The notes: generated from the sequence alone by a model not told the origin. 64,000 nt of DNA from Palsa-89 sp963798295 (GCA_963798295.1 CAWCSV010000007.1:2294001-2358000); one strand, 5' to 3'; positions 35,655 through 46,268 are shown, counted from the first letter of the stretch. Program-made: numbers and translations.

Positions 35655-37990
35655 AAACGTCGATGACACCAGATGCTCTCGCCGCGCTTGCGCGCAGTGG
35701 ATTTTCACGCCGCGGTTTCCTGAAAACCTCGGGTGCGCTGATCGTCGGCTTCCGTATTGCGGACCGGCAAGCCGAAGCGCAAGGGCCGGGAGGTCCATCG
35801 CCCGGTTCGCCGCCCATCAATCAGCTCGATTCGTGGATCGCCATCGCCGCCGACGGCAGCGTGACGGCCTATAGCGGCAAGGAGGAGTTGGGCCAAGGTA
35901 TTTCGACGGCCCAAGCCCAGTTGGTAGCCGAAGAGTTGTCGGTGCCCTTCGATCGCGTGAAGCTGATTTATTGCGATACGGCGATGACACCGGATCAGGC
36001 TTACACGTCAGGCAGCCAGTCGCATCCCGCTAATTTCAACCACCGCAATCTAGCCCAGGCGGGAGCCACGGCCCGCGAGGCGCTTATCAAAATGGCATCG
36101 CAGCAGCTCGGCGTCCCAGTCGACGAGTTGACAGCCGCCGATGGGGCAATCAGCGCCAAGGGCGACCCAACCAAGAAAGCAACTTATGGCCAGCTGGTCG
36201 GCGGCAAGAAATTTAACCTTGCGCTCGATCCACAAGCCAAGCGCAAACCGCCCAGCGAATGGACCGTGCTGGGAGCGCCGGTGCAGCGTCCGGATATACC
36301 AGAAATCGTAACCGGACAATTCGAATTCGTTCACAACGTGCGCCTGCCCGGCATGCTGCACGGCCGCGTCGTCCGTCCAGCGGCCGCCGGCGCCACGGTG
36401 ATGAGCGTCGACGAAAGCTCGGTCCAAGGCATGCCCGGCCTGGTGAAGGTGGTCGTCAAGAAAAACTTCGTCGGGGTGGTGGCGGAAAAACCGTGGCAGG
36501 CGCTGCAGGCAGCCGACAAGCTGAAGGTCATGTGGAGTGCAGGGGGCGGGTTGACGAACCCGGTAGACTTTTACGCGCAACTGCGGAACCAGAAGCCCAC
36601 CCGCGACATTTTGCTGGTCGACTCGAAAGACTTGGAACAGAAGCTGGGCCAGGCTGCCGCCGTGGTAAAGGCCACGTACCTTCATCCCTATCAAGCGCAC
36701 GGATCAATGGGCAGCTCTTGCGCGGTTGCGGACGTGCAGGGTGACAAGGCAACCATCTGGTCGCCCACGCAGGGGGTTTGGTATCAGCGCAGCACGGCCG
36801 CCATGGTGCTCGGCCTGAAACCGGAAAACGTGCGCGTGATATTTCGCAGAGGCTCCGGCTGCTACGGGTTGAACGCTGCCGATACGGTGACTTACGATGC
36901 CGCGCTGCTCTCGCAAGCCGTCGGCAAACCGGTGCGCGTGCAGCTCACCCGCAAGGACGAATTGACTTCGGAAAACTACGGCAATGCATTTTTGATGGAC
37001 GAACGCGCCGGACTGGACACCCAGGGCAACATTATCGCGTGGGATCACGAAGCCTGGTCTCCGACGCTCGGCAATCGGCCGGGGCCCGGCACGCCGGGCA
37101 ACGTGATCACCGGTTCATTGGTGGGTTTTCAGCCGGAAGCGTTCACGCCACGATCGCCCGCGCCCGAGCCCCGCGGCTTCAACAACAACAGCAATGGAAT
37201 TCCTTCTTACGCCGCTGCTCTGTTTGACGGTGTCCCCAAAGGTGCCGGCACTGTGCGTAGCGCGCGCGTATTGGTTCACAATATTCCGTCGCCTTTCTTC
37301 ACCGGTCCCCTTCGATCTCCCGCTCGCTTCCAGAATACCTTCGCGCACGAGTCCTTCATGGATGAACTGGCGTCGCACGCCAAGGCAGACCCGGTCGAGT
37401 ACCGCCTGCGCCATTTAAGCAATCAGCGCGTGATCGACGTGCTGAAAGCTGCGGCCAAGGCCGCGAATTGGGACGCGCGCCCATCTCCGCAGTCCAGAGT
37501 GCGTAACGCGGGAGTCGCCACCGGCCGCGGCGTGGCTTGCGTGGCCTACGAGGGAGACAACGGATATACGGGGATCGTCACCGAGGTCGAAGTCGATCAG
37601 GACAGCGGAAAGATCGCGGTAAAGCGCGTCGTGGTCGCGATCGACGCGGGCCCGATTTCTAATCCGGACGGCCTGAAGAATCAAGCCGAGGGTGGTGCGC
37701 TCCAGGGCATGAGCCGCGCGCTGCTCGAAGAGGTGACGTGGGACGACCAGAAGGTAACTTCGATTGACTGGCGAACGTATCGCACCTTGCCGCTCGGCTT
37801 CAGTGTTCCCAAAGTGGAATGCGTGCTGTTGAACCGGCCGGATGAAGAAGCGACCGGTGCAGGCGAGACCTCCATTACGGTCATTGCCGCCGCCATCGGC
37901 AACGCCGTGTTCGACGCCACAGGCGCTCGCCTTCGGCAAATTCCATTCACTCCGGAGCGCGTCAAAGCTGCGCTCAGCGCGCGGGGATGA
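35651..37990 (+). CDS. molybdopterin large subunit (IorB-like), Tat-exported
   Basis: The GTG at 35651 (GTGA overlap with the small subunit) gives a ~779-residue protein. It has a Tat signal (SRRGFLKTSGALIVG), the N-terminal substrate-channel domain, and molybdopterin-binding segments, for example GKEELGQGISTAQAQLVAEEL near residue 75, and the late GAGETSITVIAAAIGNA that holds the catalytic Glu. Family members oxidise N-heterocycles or aldehydes. Export through Tat places the active site in the periplasm, consistent with electron transfer to c-type cytochromes. The pair, next to an exported amidohydrolase, hints at a periplasmic degradation route. The substrate is unknown. Confidence 0.88.
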   Translation: MKTSMTPDALAALARSGFSRRGFLKTSGALIVGFRIADRQAEAQGPGGPSPGSPPINQLDSWIAIAADGSVTAYSGKEELGQGISTAQAQLVAEELSVPFDRVKLIYCDTAMTPDQAYTSGSQSHPANFNHRNLAQAGATAREALIKMASQQLGVPVDELTAADGAISAKGDPTKKATYGQLVGGKKFNLALDPQAKRKPPSEWTVLGAPVQRPDIPEIVTGQFEFVHNVRLPGMLHGRVVRPAAAGATVMSVDESSVQGMPGLVKVVVKKNFVGVVAEKPWQALQAADKLKVMWSAGGGLTNPVDFYAQLRNQKPTRDILLVDSKDLEQKLGQAAAVVKATYLHPYQAHGSMGSSCAVADVQGDKATIWSPTQGVWYQRSTAAMVLGLKPENVRVIFRRGSGCYGLNAADTVTYDAALLSQAVGKPVRVQLTRKDELTSENYGNAFLMDERAGLDTQGNIIAWDHEAWSPTLGNRPGPGTPGNVITGSLVGFQPEAFTPRSPAPEPRGFNNNSNGIPSYAAALFDGVPKGAGTVRSARVLVHNIPSPFFTGPLRSPARFQNTFAHESFMDELASHAKADPVEYRLRHLSNQRVIDVLKAAAKAANWDARPSPQSRVRNAGVATGRGVACVAYEGDNGYTGIVTEVEVDQDSGKIAVKRVVVAIDAGPISNPDGLKNQAEGGALQGMSRALLEEVTWDDQKVTSIDWRTYRTLPLGFSVPKVECVLLNRPDEEATGAGETSITVIAAAIGNAVFDATGARLRQIPFTPERVKAALSARG

Positions 37991-38092
37991 AGGCTGATCC
38001 ACGCTTCGCCCGGCGCAAGTGAGCCGCCGAGCTCAGGGGGAGAATGCTTACAGCAAAACTTCAGGTGCGGGCGTTAGGATGAAAGCAAGATC

Positions 38093-38770
38093 ATGCAGGT
38101 ATTGGTTGTCGAGGATGAGCGTCGCATGGCGGAACTGCTGCGGCAGGGTCTGGAGGAAGAGGGCCACTCCGTGGTGCTGGCGGGCGATGGACGCGATGGG
38201 CTCGCGATGGCCGAGTCGCATCCGTTCGACGCGATCGTTTTGGACGTGATGCTGCCGGGGCTAGATGGTTTTTCCGTGGCCAAAAAGCTCCGTGCGGCCC
38301 GCAACCAGACGCCGATCCTAATGCTGACGGCGCGCGACGCCACGCCCGATATCGTCGAGGGCTTAAACTTGGGTGCCGATGATTACCTGGTGAAGCCGTT
38401 TTCGTTCGAAGTGCTGCTGGCGCGTCTGCGGGCGGTATCGCGGCGCGGCGTGATTACACAACTGCCCATCTTGCAAGTTGCGGATGTGACCCTCAATCCA
38501 TCGACGCGCGAGGTTGCGCGCGGCGGACGGAACATCGCCCTGACGCGGACCGAATTCGGACTGCTTGAACTGCTGATGAAACGCGCGGGACGCGTGGTGA
38601 CACGGGGAAATCTGATCGAATCCGTGTGGGGATTCGACTCCGAAGTGCGCAGCAACACGCTGGACGCGTTCATCCGGCTGCTGCGGGATAAAGTGGACGC
38701 TGAAGGCGAGACGAAGCTGATCCACACCGTACGGGGGGTCGGCTACTGCTTGCGAACGTCGGAAGCCTGA
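38093..38770 (+). CDS. OmpR-family response regulator
   Basis: The 225-residue protein has a receiver domain with the phosphoacceptor Asp in DAIVLDVMLPG, the switch lysine in LVKPFSFEVLL, and an acidic pocket at its start (VLVVEDERRM). The C-terminal winged helix includes LTRTEFGLLELLMKRAGRVV and the wing VRGVGYCLR. Its stop overlaps the histidine kinase start (TGATG). It resembles the CusR/MprA group; target promoters are not visible. Confidence 0.9.
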   Translation: MQVLVVEDERRMAELLRQGLEEEGHSVVLAGDGRDGLAMAESHPFDAIVLDVMLPGLDGFSVAKKLRAARNQTPILMLTARDATPDIVEGLNLGADDYLVKPFSFEVLLARLRAVSRRGVITQLPILQVADVTLNPSTREVARGGRNIALTRTEFGLLELLMKRAGRVVTRGNLIESVWGFDSEVRSNTLDAFIRLLRDKVDAEGETKLIHTVRGVGYCLRTSEA

Positions 38771-40110
38771 TGCGCCATCGCTCGAGCTGGTCGATTGGAG
38801 TGCGGCTCACGCTGTGGTATTCGCTGGTGTTGCTGGCGGGGCTCGCGCTGTTCGGCGCCGGTATCTGGTTGGTAGTCACGCATAGCCTGACAGCCTCCAT
38901 CGATGAGAGGCTGGCCGCGCAGGCCCAGGGCGTGGCGACGGTTCTGCGGACCGAGTACAACCCATTGAAGCCGGACCATCTTCGGGAAGAATTGTCGGAA
39001 TACGCCCAGGCCACGCCGGAAGGCCGGTTGATCGAGGTACGCGGCTCGCGGGGCGAGTTGCTGGTCGGAGGCGGCGTAGCGGCTGTGGCCGTGTCGAGCA
39101 GTCATTACCGGACGCTCAATACCGAGGTGACGATGCCTGGACGACGCTATCGAATCCTGGTCGCTGCGCCGCTGGAAGGAACCGAATTGACGCTGCGGCG
39201 TCTGCGCGAGGTCCTGCTGTGGGCGGCGCCTTTGGTGCTGCTGATTGGATCGCTGGGCGGGTACTGGATGAGCCGGCGGGTGCTCAAGCCAGTGGACGCG
39301 ATCACACGCGCTGCGCAGTCCATCGGCATCGAGAATCTGTCGCAGCGTTTGGAAGTGCCGCCAACGGGGGATGAATTAGCGCGGCTTTCCGAGACTTGGA
39401 ACAGCATGCTGGATCGCTTGGAGGCCGCAGTGAAGCGGCTATCGCAATTCACGGCCGATGCGTCGCACGAACTGCGCACGCCGATCACGTTGATCCGCGC
39501 GACGGCGGAGCTGACGTTGCGGCGTGAGCGCTCCGCCGAGACCTATCGCGAAGCGCTGCGGCACATTATCGAGGACGCGGATCGAACCACGCGGTTGATC
39601 GAGGATTTGCTGTTGTTGGCGCGCGCCGATGCGGGACTTCCGTCGCTGCCGCTGGATCGGGTGGAGCTGATGCCGTTGGTGCGCGAGGTGTGCGAACAGG
39701 GGCAGATTCTGGCGCAGGCGCGGCAAGTCGAAATTTCGGCCGAGGCTCCGGAGCAGCCGGTGTTTGTGGATGCGAACGATCCGGCACTGCGGCGGCTGTT
39801 GTTGCTGCTGGTGGATAACGCCGTGAAGTACACGCTGGCGGGCGGCCGTATTACGGTGGAGGTCGGCATGGAATTGTCGGGCGCTACGGTGACGGTGCGT
39901 GACACCGGGATCGGTATTCCAGACTCCGCGCTGCCGCACGTGTTCGAGCGGTTCTATCGCGTGGAGGAATCGCGCAACCGGGAAGCGGGCGGCGCCGGGC
40001 TGGGACTTTCGATCGCGCAATGGATTGCCGAGCGGCACCATGCTCGGCTGGAGGCGGAGAGCGTGGTGGGGCACGGGTCGGCGTTCCGAGTGCGGTTTCC
40101 GCAAACGTAA
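38770..40110 (+). CDS. sensor histidine kinase
   Basis: The ~446-residue kinase has two membrane helices (SLVLLAGLALFGAGIWLVV and LLWAAPLVLLIGSLGGYWM) flanking a short periplasmic sensor, a HAMP linker (ITRAAQSIGIENLSQRL), and the dimerisation box ASHELRTPITLI with the phosphorylated His. The ATP-binding domain has DNAVKYTL, DTGIGIPDSALPHVFERF and GAGLGLSIAQWI. It phosphorylates the upstream regulator. The small ~100-residue sensor gives no clue to the signal. Confidence 0.9.
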   Translation: MRHRSSWSIGVRLTLWYSLVLLAGLALFGAGIWLVVTHSLTASIDERLAAQAQGVATVLRTEYNPLKPDHLREELSEYAQATPEGRLIEVRGSRGELLVGGGVAAVAVSSSHYRTLNTEVTMPGRRYRILVAAPLEGTELTLRRLREVLLWAAPLVLLIGSLGGYWMSRRVLKPVDAITRAAQSIGIENLSQRLEVPPTGDELARLSETWNSMLDRLEAAVKRLSQFTADASHELRTPITLIRATAELTLRRERSAETYREALRHIIEDADRTTRLIEDLLLLARADAGLPSLPLDRVELMPLVREVCEQGQILAQARQVEISAEAPEQPVFVDANDPALRRLLLLLVDNAVKYTLAGGRITVEVGMELSGATVTVRDTGIGIPDSALPHVFERFYRVEESRNREAGGAGLGLSIAQWIAERHHARLEAESVVGHGSAFRVRFPQT

Positions 40111-40172
40111 TGTGAGTGTTTCGCTGATAATCCTTTCAGCGAATCTTCAGACAGCGGGAATAGCATGCCAAC

Positions 40173-41183
40173 ATGCACAAAAGCGCCTGGTTGCTGCTAG
40201 TTTTGGCCGCTGCGTTCGCGCAAAGCGGGTACCATCAACTGAAAAAGATCAGCATTCCCGGCGACGGGTTCTGGGATTATCTGATAGCCGACGCCGCCAC
40301 CGGCCGCGTGTTTGTCTCGCACGGCACGGAAGTGGATGTGGTGGACGACAAGAAGGGCGAAGTCACGGGCAAGATCGAGGGGCTGAAGCTGGTGCACGGG
40401 ATCGCGCTCGCGCCTGAATTCAACCGTGGCTTCATCAGCGACGGCGGGGCGAATCAGATCGTGGTTTTCGATCTGAAGACGCTCGCCAAAGTCGGTGCGG
40501 TGGCTGCCGGGACGAATCCGGACGGGATCATTTATGATCCGGGGACTAAGCGCGTCTTCGCCTTCAATGGCCGAAGCGCCAGTGCAACGGCGGTTGACGC
40601 TGAGAAGGGGACGCTAGCCGGAACGGTGACCCTGGAAGGCAAGCCGGAATTTCCCGTCGCCGATGGCAAGGGCCACGTCTACGTCAACATCGAAGACAAA
40701 AGTGAAGTGATGGACATTGATTCCAAGGCGCTGACTGTAGTCCACAAATGGCCGCTCGCGCCGTGCGAAGAGCCTTCCGGCATGGCCATGGACACCAAGT
40801 CCCGGCGTCTGTTTTCAGGCTGCGACAACAAGATGATGGCTGTGATGGACGCCGATACCGGCAAGGTTGTCGCGACCGTGCCGATTGGAGACGGAGTAGA
40901 CGCCACCTGGTTTGATCCAGGCACGAAATACGTTCTGAATTCCTGCGGGCAAGATGGTGTGCTCACCGTCATTCACGAAGATTCACCCGACAAATATACC
41001 GTGGTTGAAAACGTGAAGACCGAAAAGGCCGCACGGACCATGGCGTTGGACCCAAAAACACACAACATTTATCTTGCGGTTGCGCAAGTAGAAATGCTTC
41101 CCCCGGCTGAAGGCGACGCCAAGGGACGGCCGCGCCGTAAGATCGCTCCCGGTACGTTTGGACTGCTAGAATTTGGGAGGTGA
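40173..41183 (+). CDS. exported YVTN/NHL-type beta-propeller protein
   Basis: The 336-residue protein begins with a signal peptide (SAWLLLVLAAAFAQS) and then repeats of the form VVDDKKGEVTGKI, IVVFDLKTLAKVGAVAAG, and AVMDADTGKVVATVPIG, the blade signatures of YncE-like propellers. These serve as surface or periplasmic scaffolds. It follows the two-component genes by ~60 bases on the same strand and may be a target of that system. The enzymatic role, if any, is unknown. Confidence 0.82.
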   Translation: MHKSAWLLLVLAAAFAQSGYHQLKKISIPGDGFWDYLIADAATGRVFVSHGTEVDVVDDKKGEVTGKIEGLKLVHGIALAPEFNRGFISDGGANQIVVFDLKTLAKVGAVAAGTNPDGIIYDPGTKRVFAFNGRSASATAVDAEKGTLAGTVTLEGKPEFPVADGKGHVYVNIEDKSEVMDIDSKALTVVHKWPLAPCEEPSGMAMDTKSRRLFSGCDNKMMAVMDADTGKVVATVPIGDGVDATWFDPGTKYVLNSCGQDGVLTVIHEDSPDKYTVVENVKTEKAARTMALDPKTHNIYLAVAQVEMLPPAEGDAKGRPRRKIAPGTFGLLEFGR

Positions 41184-41299
41184 CGAAGGGCTGGCCGCGT
41201 TTTCCAGGAAGATTTTGGGACCTGCGCCGCCAAATCCCGTGAATCCCCAGGCGCCAAAAGACCGCTCACGCGATTTAGACTTAATTGGAGGAATTCAGC

Positions 41300-42555
41300 A
41301 TGTCGCAAGAACCTTGGAAGACAGATCAGTGGTTCGTCAGCCCGTGGAACTTTGAGAGCGCAGTGCGCGATCAGCTTCATTTCGCCAAGCAAATCAAGTT
41401 TCATGACATCACGCTGCGCGACGGCGAGCAGCAGACCGGTGTGATCTTCACGAAAGACGATAAGATCCGGATCGCCGAAGCTTTAGCCGAAGCCGGTGTT
41501 CATCGCATTGAGGCTGGCATGCCGGTGGTGTCGCCGAGCGACACCTCCGCGATCAAGGAAATCGTCAAGCGGAACCTTGGGCCGCAGATCTTTGCGTTCT
41601 CCCGCTGCATGGTGGACGACGTCAAGCGCGCCGTCGATTGTGGAGTGTCCGGTATCGTGATGGAAGTGCCGTCCAGCACGCACATCATTGAATACGCCTA
41701 TAAGTGGCCATTGGAGAAGGCCATCGATCTTTCGATCGAGTCGACGGCCTATGCTCATTCGCAAGGTTTGGAGATCGTCTTTTTCCCGATCGACTTCAGC
41801 CGTGCCGAGATGAAATGGGTGCTGGACCTGATCCTGCGCGTGGCCCACGAAGGACACATGGACGCGCTGGCGCTGGTAGACACCTTCGGAGTGGTGTCGC
41901 CCCATGCCATGCAGTATCTGGTCAGGCAAGTCAAGGCGCGCGTCAACAAACGGCTGGAAGCGCACTTCCACATGGACTTCGGAATGGGGATCGCAAATAC
42001 TGTGATGGCGCTGGCCGAAGGCGTCGAAGTGGTGCATTCCACCGTGCTTGGTTTGGGCGAACGCGCCGGCAATGTGCCGATTGAGGAGACTGCCATGGCG
42101 CTCCTCACGCTCTACGGAATCGATACGGGCTTGAAGTACGACAAGCTCTACGGGCTGGCGCGGCTGGTGGAGCAGCTTTCGGGGCATCGCGTGGCGAGCA
42201 ACCGGCCGGTGGTCGGCGAGCAGCTGTTTCAGATCGAGTCCGGCATTATCGCCAGCTGGTGGCAGAACTGCGGGAAGGATCATCCGACGGAGTTGTTCCC
42301 TTTCCACTGGGACGTGGTTGGGCAGCCGCCGGCCAAGGTTGTGCTCGGTAAAGGCAGCGGAATCGATTCGATCAAAGCTGCGCTGAAGGAGATCGGGTGC
42401 AGGCCACCGAAGATGAGGCGATGCAGGTTGTCGCGGGCGTCAAGGCGTTCTCGCTCGAGCACAAGCGTTTGCTGACGGATGCTGAGTTCCGCTCGGTGGT
42501 GGCGAAGGTGCTTCCCAGCAAAGTCGGCGCACAGGCCTTGCCTACGGCCGTCTAG
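41300..42555 (+). CDS. DRE-TIM acyltransferase/lyase (HMGL/2-IPMS-like), frame-disrupted at the end
   Basis: ATG 41300, behind TTGGAGGAAT, starts a ~418-residue protein. The catalytic site HDITLRDGEQQTGV holds the DRE residues, IEAGMP follows, then the HFHMDFGMGIAN metal site, and the late LGLGERAGNVPIEETA signature of the 2-isopropylmalate/homocitrate synthase and HMG-CoA lyase group. A missing G in a GGGG run near 42397 breaks the frame; after repair the end reads TEDEAMQVVAGVKAF and stops at 42555. No LeuA regulatory domain is present (the usual length is ~500-550), so it is not a normal LeuA. The substrate is unknown. Confidence 0.82.
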
Positions 42556-42579
42556 ACGGTGAACTGAGGTGGAGGTGGT

Positions 42580-43519
42580 ATGAGGAATTTCGGGTTGGTT
42601 GCCCTAGCCGCAACGTTCGTACTAGCGGCCCAGACGCCGCCAGCCGAGAGCGGGCGACCCGCGTGGGCGTTTCTCGCGCCCGACAAGCAACAGCCGCCCA
42701 GCGGTGAAGAGAGCGGACCAATTCGTGTCCCGGGAAGCGCCAAAGAATACACGGCGGCGCAGATCGACGATCTGTCGAACCCGCCCGATTGGTTTCCCGA
42801 CGAGCATCGAGCGGCGCCATCCATTGTTCAGCATGGCAAGGGCGCGGCGCTGGCGTGCGGTGCTTGCCACTTGATGTCGGGACACGGCCATCAGGAATCG
42901 GCGGATCTTGCGGGGCTCTCCGCCGATTACATCGTGCGCACCATGTCCGATTTCAAGAGCGGTGCGCGCATCGACCCGGCGCGGATGAATGCGATCGCCA
43001 AGGCGATGTCGGATGAAGATGTGCGGCAGGCCGCCGAATGGTTCGCGGCTCTGCAAGCCGGGCGGGTGGATCAAGGTTGTGGAGACCGATACCGTGCCCA
43101 AGAGCTATGTCAGCGTCAAAGGCCGGCAGCGTCTTCCGTTACCGGGCGGTGGCACCGAGCCGCTGGGCAATCGCATCATCGAACTTCCGCAGGATGTATC
43201 CAGAGCCACCAGCCGCGATCCGCACTCGGGGTTCATCGCTTACGTTCCGGTGGGCAGTCTTGCGAAGGGCGCGGCGTTAGTGAAGGCAGGCGGTTCGAAC
43301 AAAACCATTGCGTGCGCGATCTGTCACGGCGATTCGCTTGAAGGCTTGGGCGAGGTGCCGCGGATCGCGGGACTCCACCCGGCATACGTCGCGCGTCAAC
43401 TCTATGCTTTTCAGACCGGCACGAACCACAGTGTGTCGTCGGCGCTCATGAAGAAGGTGGTCGCAAATCTGACGGCAGATGACATACTAGCGATTGCCGC
43501 TTACGTAGCAGCGCAATAG
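42580..43519 (+). CDS. diheme cytochrome c, frame-disrupted
   Basis: A signal peptide (LVALAATFVLAAQT) precedes a ~300-residue protein with two CXXCH sites (CGACH near residue 90 and CAICH near 250), each in a class-I-type domain (SADYIVRTMSDFKSGAR, ADDILAIAAYVAAQ). A frame change near 43070 separates the domains: EWFAALQAG, then WIKVVETDTVPKSYV. Such diheme proteins accept electrons from exported dehydrogenases. It lies ~25 bases after the DRE-TIM gene and ~25 before the GlcG gene, so it is likely in one operon. Confidence 0.8.
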
Positions 43520-43541
43520 TTGAGAACGAAGGGAGAATATC

Positions 43542-44099
43542 ATGAGGCACCTGAGAATCTTTGCGGCAGCGCTGATGGTTTTGACCGGCGCCGCTGCGGC
43601 GCAAAACATCGACAAGTTCGTGGTCTCGGGCGACGCGGCCAAGAAGGCCAAGACGAAAAACGAGATCTCCGCGGATACGGCTGAAAAGATCACGCAGGCC
43701 TGCGTGAACTTTGCAAAGGAGCACAAGGTTGCCGTAAGCGTGTTCATCCTTAGCCCCACCGGCCAGATCGTGCATGCCCATCGGATGGACGGCCAGGTCC
43801 CCATCAACGTCGAAACGGCCCTGCTGAAGGCCAAGAGCGTGCTCTATACACGGGATTCCACACACGCTCGCGCCAACATGGTGGCAAACAACCTGGCGCT
43901 GCAGTTGCGCTGGTCCAGCATCGGCGTGTTTCCGACGTCTGGAGGATTTCCCATCATGGTGGACGATCAGATGATCGGCGCCATCGGCGTCGGCGGATCG
44001 AACCAGGATGAAGAGTGCGCTTACTCCGCGCTGACCAGTGTAGTCGGCCCGCAACCCCCGCTGGCAGAGAAACTGCCTCCATCGCCGCCACGCCCGTAG
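43542..44099 (+). CDS. exported GlcG/HbpS-family protein
   Basis: The 185-residue protein has a signal peptide (RIFAAALMVLTGAAAAQ) and the GlcG/HbpS fold pattern: ITQACVNFAKEHKVAVSVFI, then GQIVHAHRMDGQ, GGFPIMVDDQMIGAIGVGGSN and DEECAYSAL. Members bind haem or corrinoids, or act with oxidoreductases. It sits between the diheme cytochrome and the LVIVD-repeat gene on the same strand and probably shares their transcript. The ligand is unknown. Confidence 0.82.
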   Translation: MRHLRIFAAALMVLTGAAAAQNIDKFVVSGDAAKKAKTKNEISADTAEKITQACVNFAKEHKVAVSVFILSPTGQIVHAHRMDGQVPINVETALLKAKSVLYTRDSTHARANMVANNLALQLRWSSIGVFPTSGGFPIMVDDQMIGAIGVGGSNQDEECAYSALTSVVGPQPPLAEKLPPSPPRP

Positions 44100-44109
44100 G
44101 ACATGATCC

Positions 44110-45709
44110 ATGGTATACGAATTCAGCCGCAGGTCTTTCTTGGGCGCCGCAGCCGCGGGTTTAGTTGGGTCCATCGGTGCGCGAGCGCAGGTTTCCGGAC
44201 TTACACCTGACGGCGGCACTCCGCCCTTCCCGCTCGCCCTGGGCGCGCTCGATTTTCTCGACCGGAAATCGTATATCCATAACATGGAGCTGCATGCGAC
44301 GTTGCCGGGCTCAACCATTAGCGGCGGCGAACCGTTGATGGCGATGTGGGCCAAAGGCAAGCAGCGGCTACTCCCCGCCGGTGGAGGATTCGTAGACGTC
44401 AGTGAACCCACGAAACCTGTCGTGCTCAACAAGGGCGTGATCAAGGGCAATGGCGCCGTGGTGTTCAACAGAGATCTGAAGAAATGGATCATGATGTGCA
44501 CGGCCGCCGCGCCGCTGACGTCTGCCACACCCGAGTTTCCGCACGGGGCCTATGACAAAGAACTGCGCGACCGGTCCGTCAATTACAAAGGACTGCGCGG
44601 TATACGCAATTACGACATCACCGATCCCACCAGGCCAGAACTGCTCGGGGAATTCAACACCGGCGAGAAAGGCAACGGCACACACCACAACTTTTACGAC
44701 GGCGGTAAGTACGCCTACCTCGATTGCGGCTGGGACGATCAGTTACGGCTGGAGAATCACCAGCGCCCGTTCAGCAACGCGATCATGATCGTCGACATGT
44801 CCGATCCAGGCAAAGTGAAGGAGGTCTCGCGCTGGTGGGTTCCGGGGCAGCGCCTGGGCGAAGAAGCGGAGTACAAGAAATACATCTTCGCTGGAGACCG
44901 CACGTCTTGGACGGGCAATCACGGGGCGCTCAGCGTTCCCAAGCGTGTGGAGGACGGCGGCAAGCTCGGCTATGGTGGATTCGGCGCGTTCGGAATGTAT
45001 GTGATGGACTTGAGCGACATCACCAAGCCCCAGCCAATCGGTCGAGTGCAGTACGAATTCAACGCGCTCGGCACCATTCCGTTCCATACCTGCTATCCAG
45101 TGATCTCTGATGCAGCCCATCCGCGATTGCAGAATCTGATCGTCGCCACGCATGAGGCGCTGGAGGCGGATTGCCGCGAGGTATATCACACGCCGTACGT
45201 GGTCGATGTGAAGGATCCGCGAAATCCGAAGATCATCGGCTTCTTTCCTCGGCCCGCCGCGCCGCCCGATGCTCCATATTCCGATTTCTGTTTTGCGCGA
45301 GGGCGCTTTGGCTCGCACAACACGCAATGCTGGATCGCGCCAGGAGCCTCGCGCCCCGAGATCATGGCGATTACCTGGTTTAATGCCGGCATCCGTATCT
45401 TCGACCTGTCCACTCCCGACGGCTCCGAAGGAGGTTGGGTATTTCGTTCCGCCGCACGAGGGTGAAATCGACAATTATGAAAGCTGGTGGCGCGGGTCGA
45501 CAGAAAACGTTTTCGTCGAGTGGGATCGCAACCTTATTTGGGTTGGGACGCACGCGGCCACTTACTGTCTATCGTGCCCCGCGCTAGGCATGCCGGTGCT
45601 GGAGCCACGCAAGGTGGAACGATGGTCGGTGCCTCACTGCAATGCCGGATGGGATGACCAGACTTCGCGCAGCTTCTACTTCGGCCGGCCTGCCAGGCAC
45701 GTAGGCTAA
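44110..45709 (+). CDS. Tat-exported LVIVD-repeat protein, frame-disrupted near the end
   Basis: The ~530-residue protein opens with a Tat signal (SRRSFLGAAAAGLVG) and has repeated propeller-like units (FVDVSEPTKPVVL, RNYDITDPTRPELLGEF, IVDMSDPGKVKEV, YVMDLSDITKPQPIGRV, VVDVKDPRNPKIIGFF, FDLSTP), the LVIVD repeat. A frame change near 45425 separates FDLSTP from the closing KEVGYFVPPHEGEIDNYE. Such repeat proteins are surface or periplasmic and non-enzymatic in known cases. It ends the diheme cytochrome-GlcG gene group. Confidence 0.75.
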
Positions 45710-45736
45710 CTACAATGATGACGCGCCACGATACCT

Positions 45737-45775
45737 TCAACGCTCCCGCGGCTCGTGGTTCTTTAGGAGCGTTGA
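45737..45775. terminator. 10-bp perfect hairpin after the LVIVD gene
   Basis: A ten-base stem (TCAACGCTCC with GGAGCGTTGA) closes a ~19-base loop, 28 bases after the stop of the LVIVD gene. There is no clear T-run, so it may be a weak intrinsic terminator or an mRNA-stabilising hairpin. The next gene starts about 110 bases downstream. Confidence 0.5.
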
Positions 45776-45886
45776 TATTTCGGAGATATTGATGATACAG
45801 TCATCCCTAATTACATTCATAAAGAGCGTGGACCACGGAATACAGGTGTGAAAATCGTTTTGAATAGTAGAGAAAGGCGGTTTGAA

Positions 45887-46268
45887 ATGAGGAACTTGTT
45901 GAGTTCATTCGCTGGGGTGGCTGGGTTGCTGCTGCTCTCCGTTTCTGTTTGGGCGCACCACGGCCAGGCGGGATACAATACTGCGGAAACCGTCACCGTG
46001 AGCGGAACAGTGACGGGATTTCAATTCGTAAATCCGCACTCCATCGTGGATCTCGATGTCAAGGACGACAAAGGCGAAACGCAAGCTTGGCAAGGCGAAC
46101 TCACCAGTCCCAATCATTTGCTCCGGGCCAATTGGACCGATACGACGCTAAAGCCTGGGGACCAGGTCACGATGGCCGGCTATCGAGCCAAGAGCGGCGC
46201 CAATTCGATGTGGATCACCAAGATCTCCGTGAATGGACGAAGAACTCAAGATGGGAGCGGGGAACTAA
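45887..46268 (+). CDS. DUF6152-type secreted protein, frame-disrupted at the end
   Basis: The ATG at 45887 begins a signal peptide (SFAGVAGLLLLSVSVWAHHG) followed by a small beta-barrel domain: VTVSGTVTGFQFVNPHSIVD, then GELTSPNHLLRANWT, and LKPGDQVTMAGYRAKSGANS. An extra A near 46240 shifts the frame. After removing it the end reads NGRELKMGAGN and stops at 46268, one base before the next gene's ATG, which is the normal family end. DUF6152 proteins are exported and of unknown function. Confidence 0.78.
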
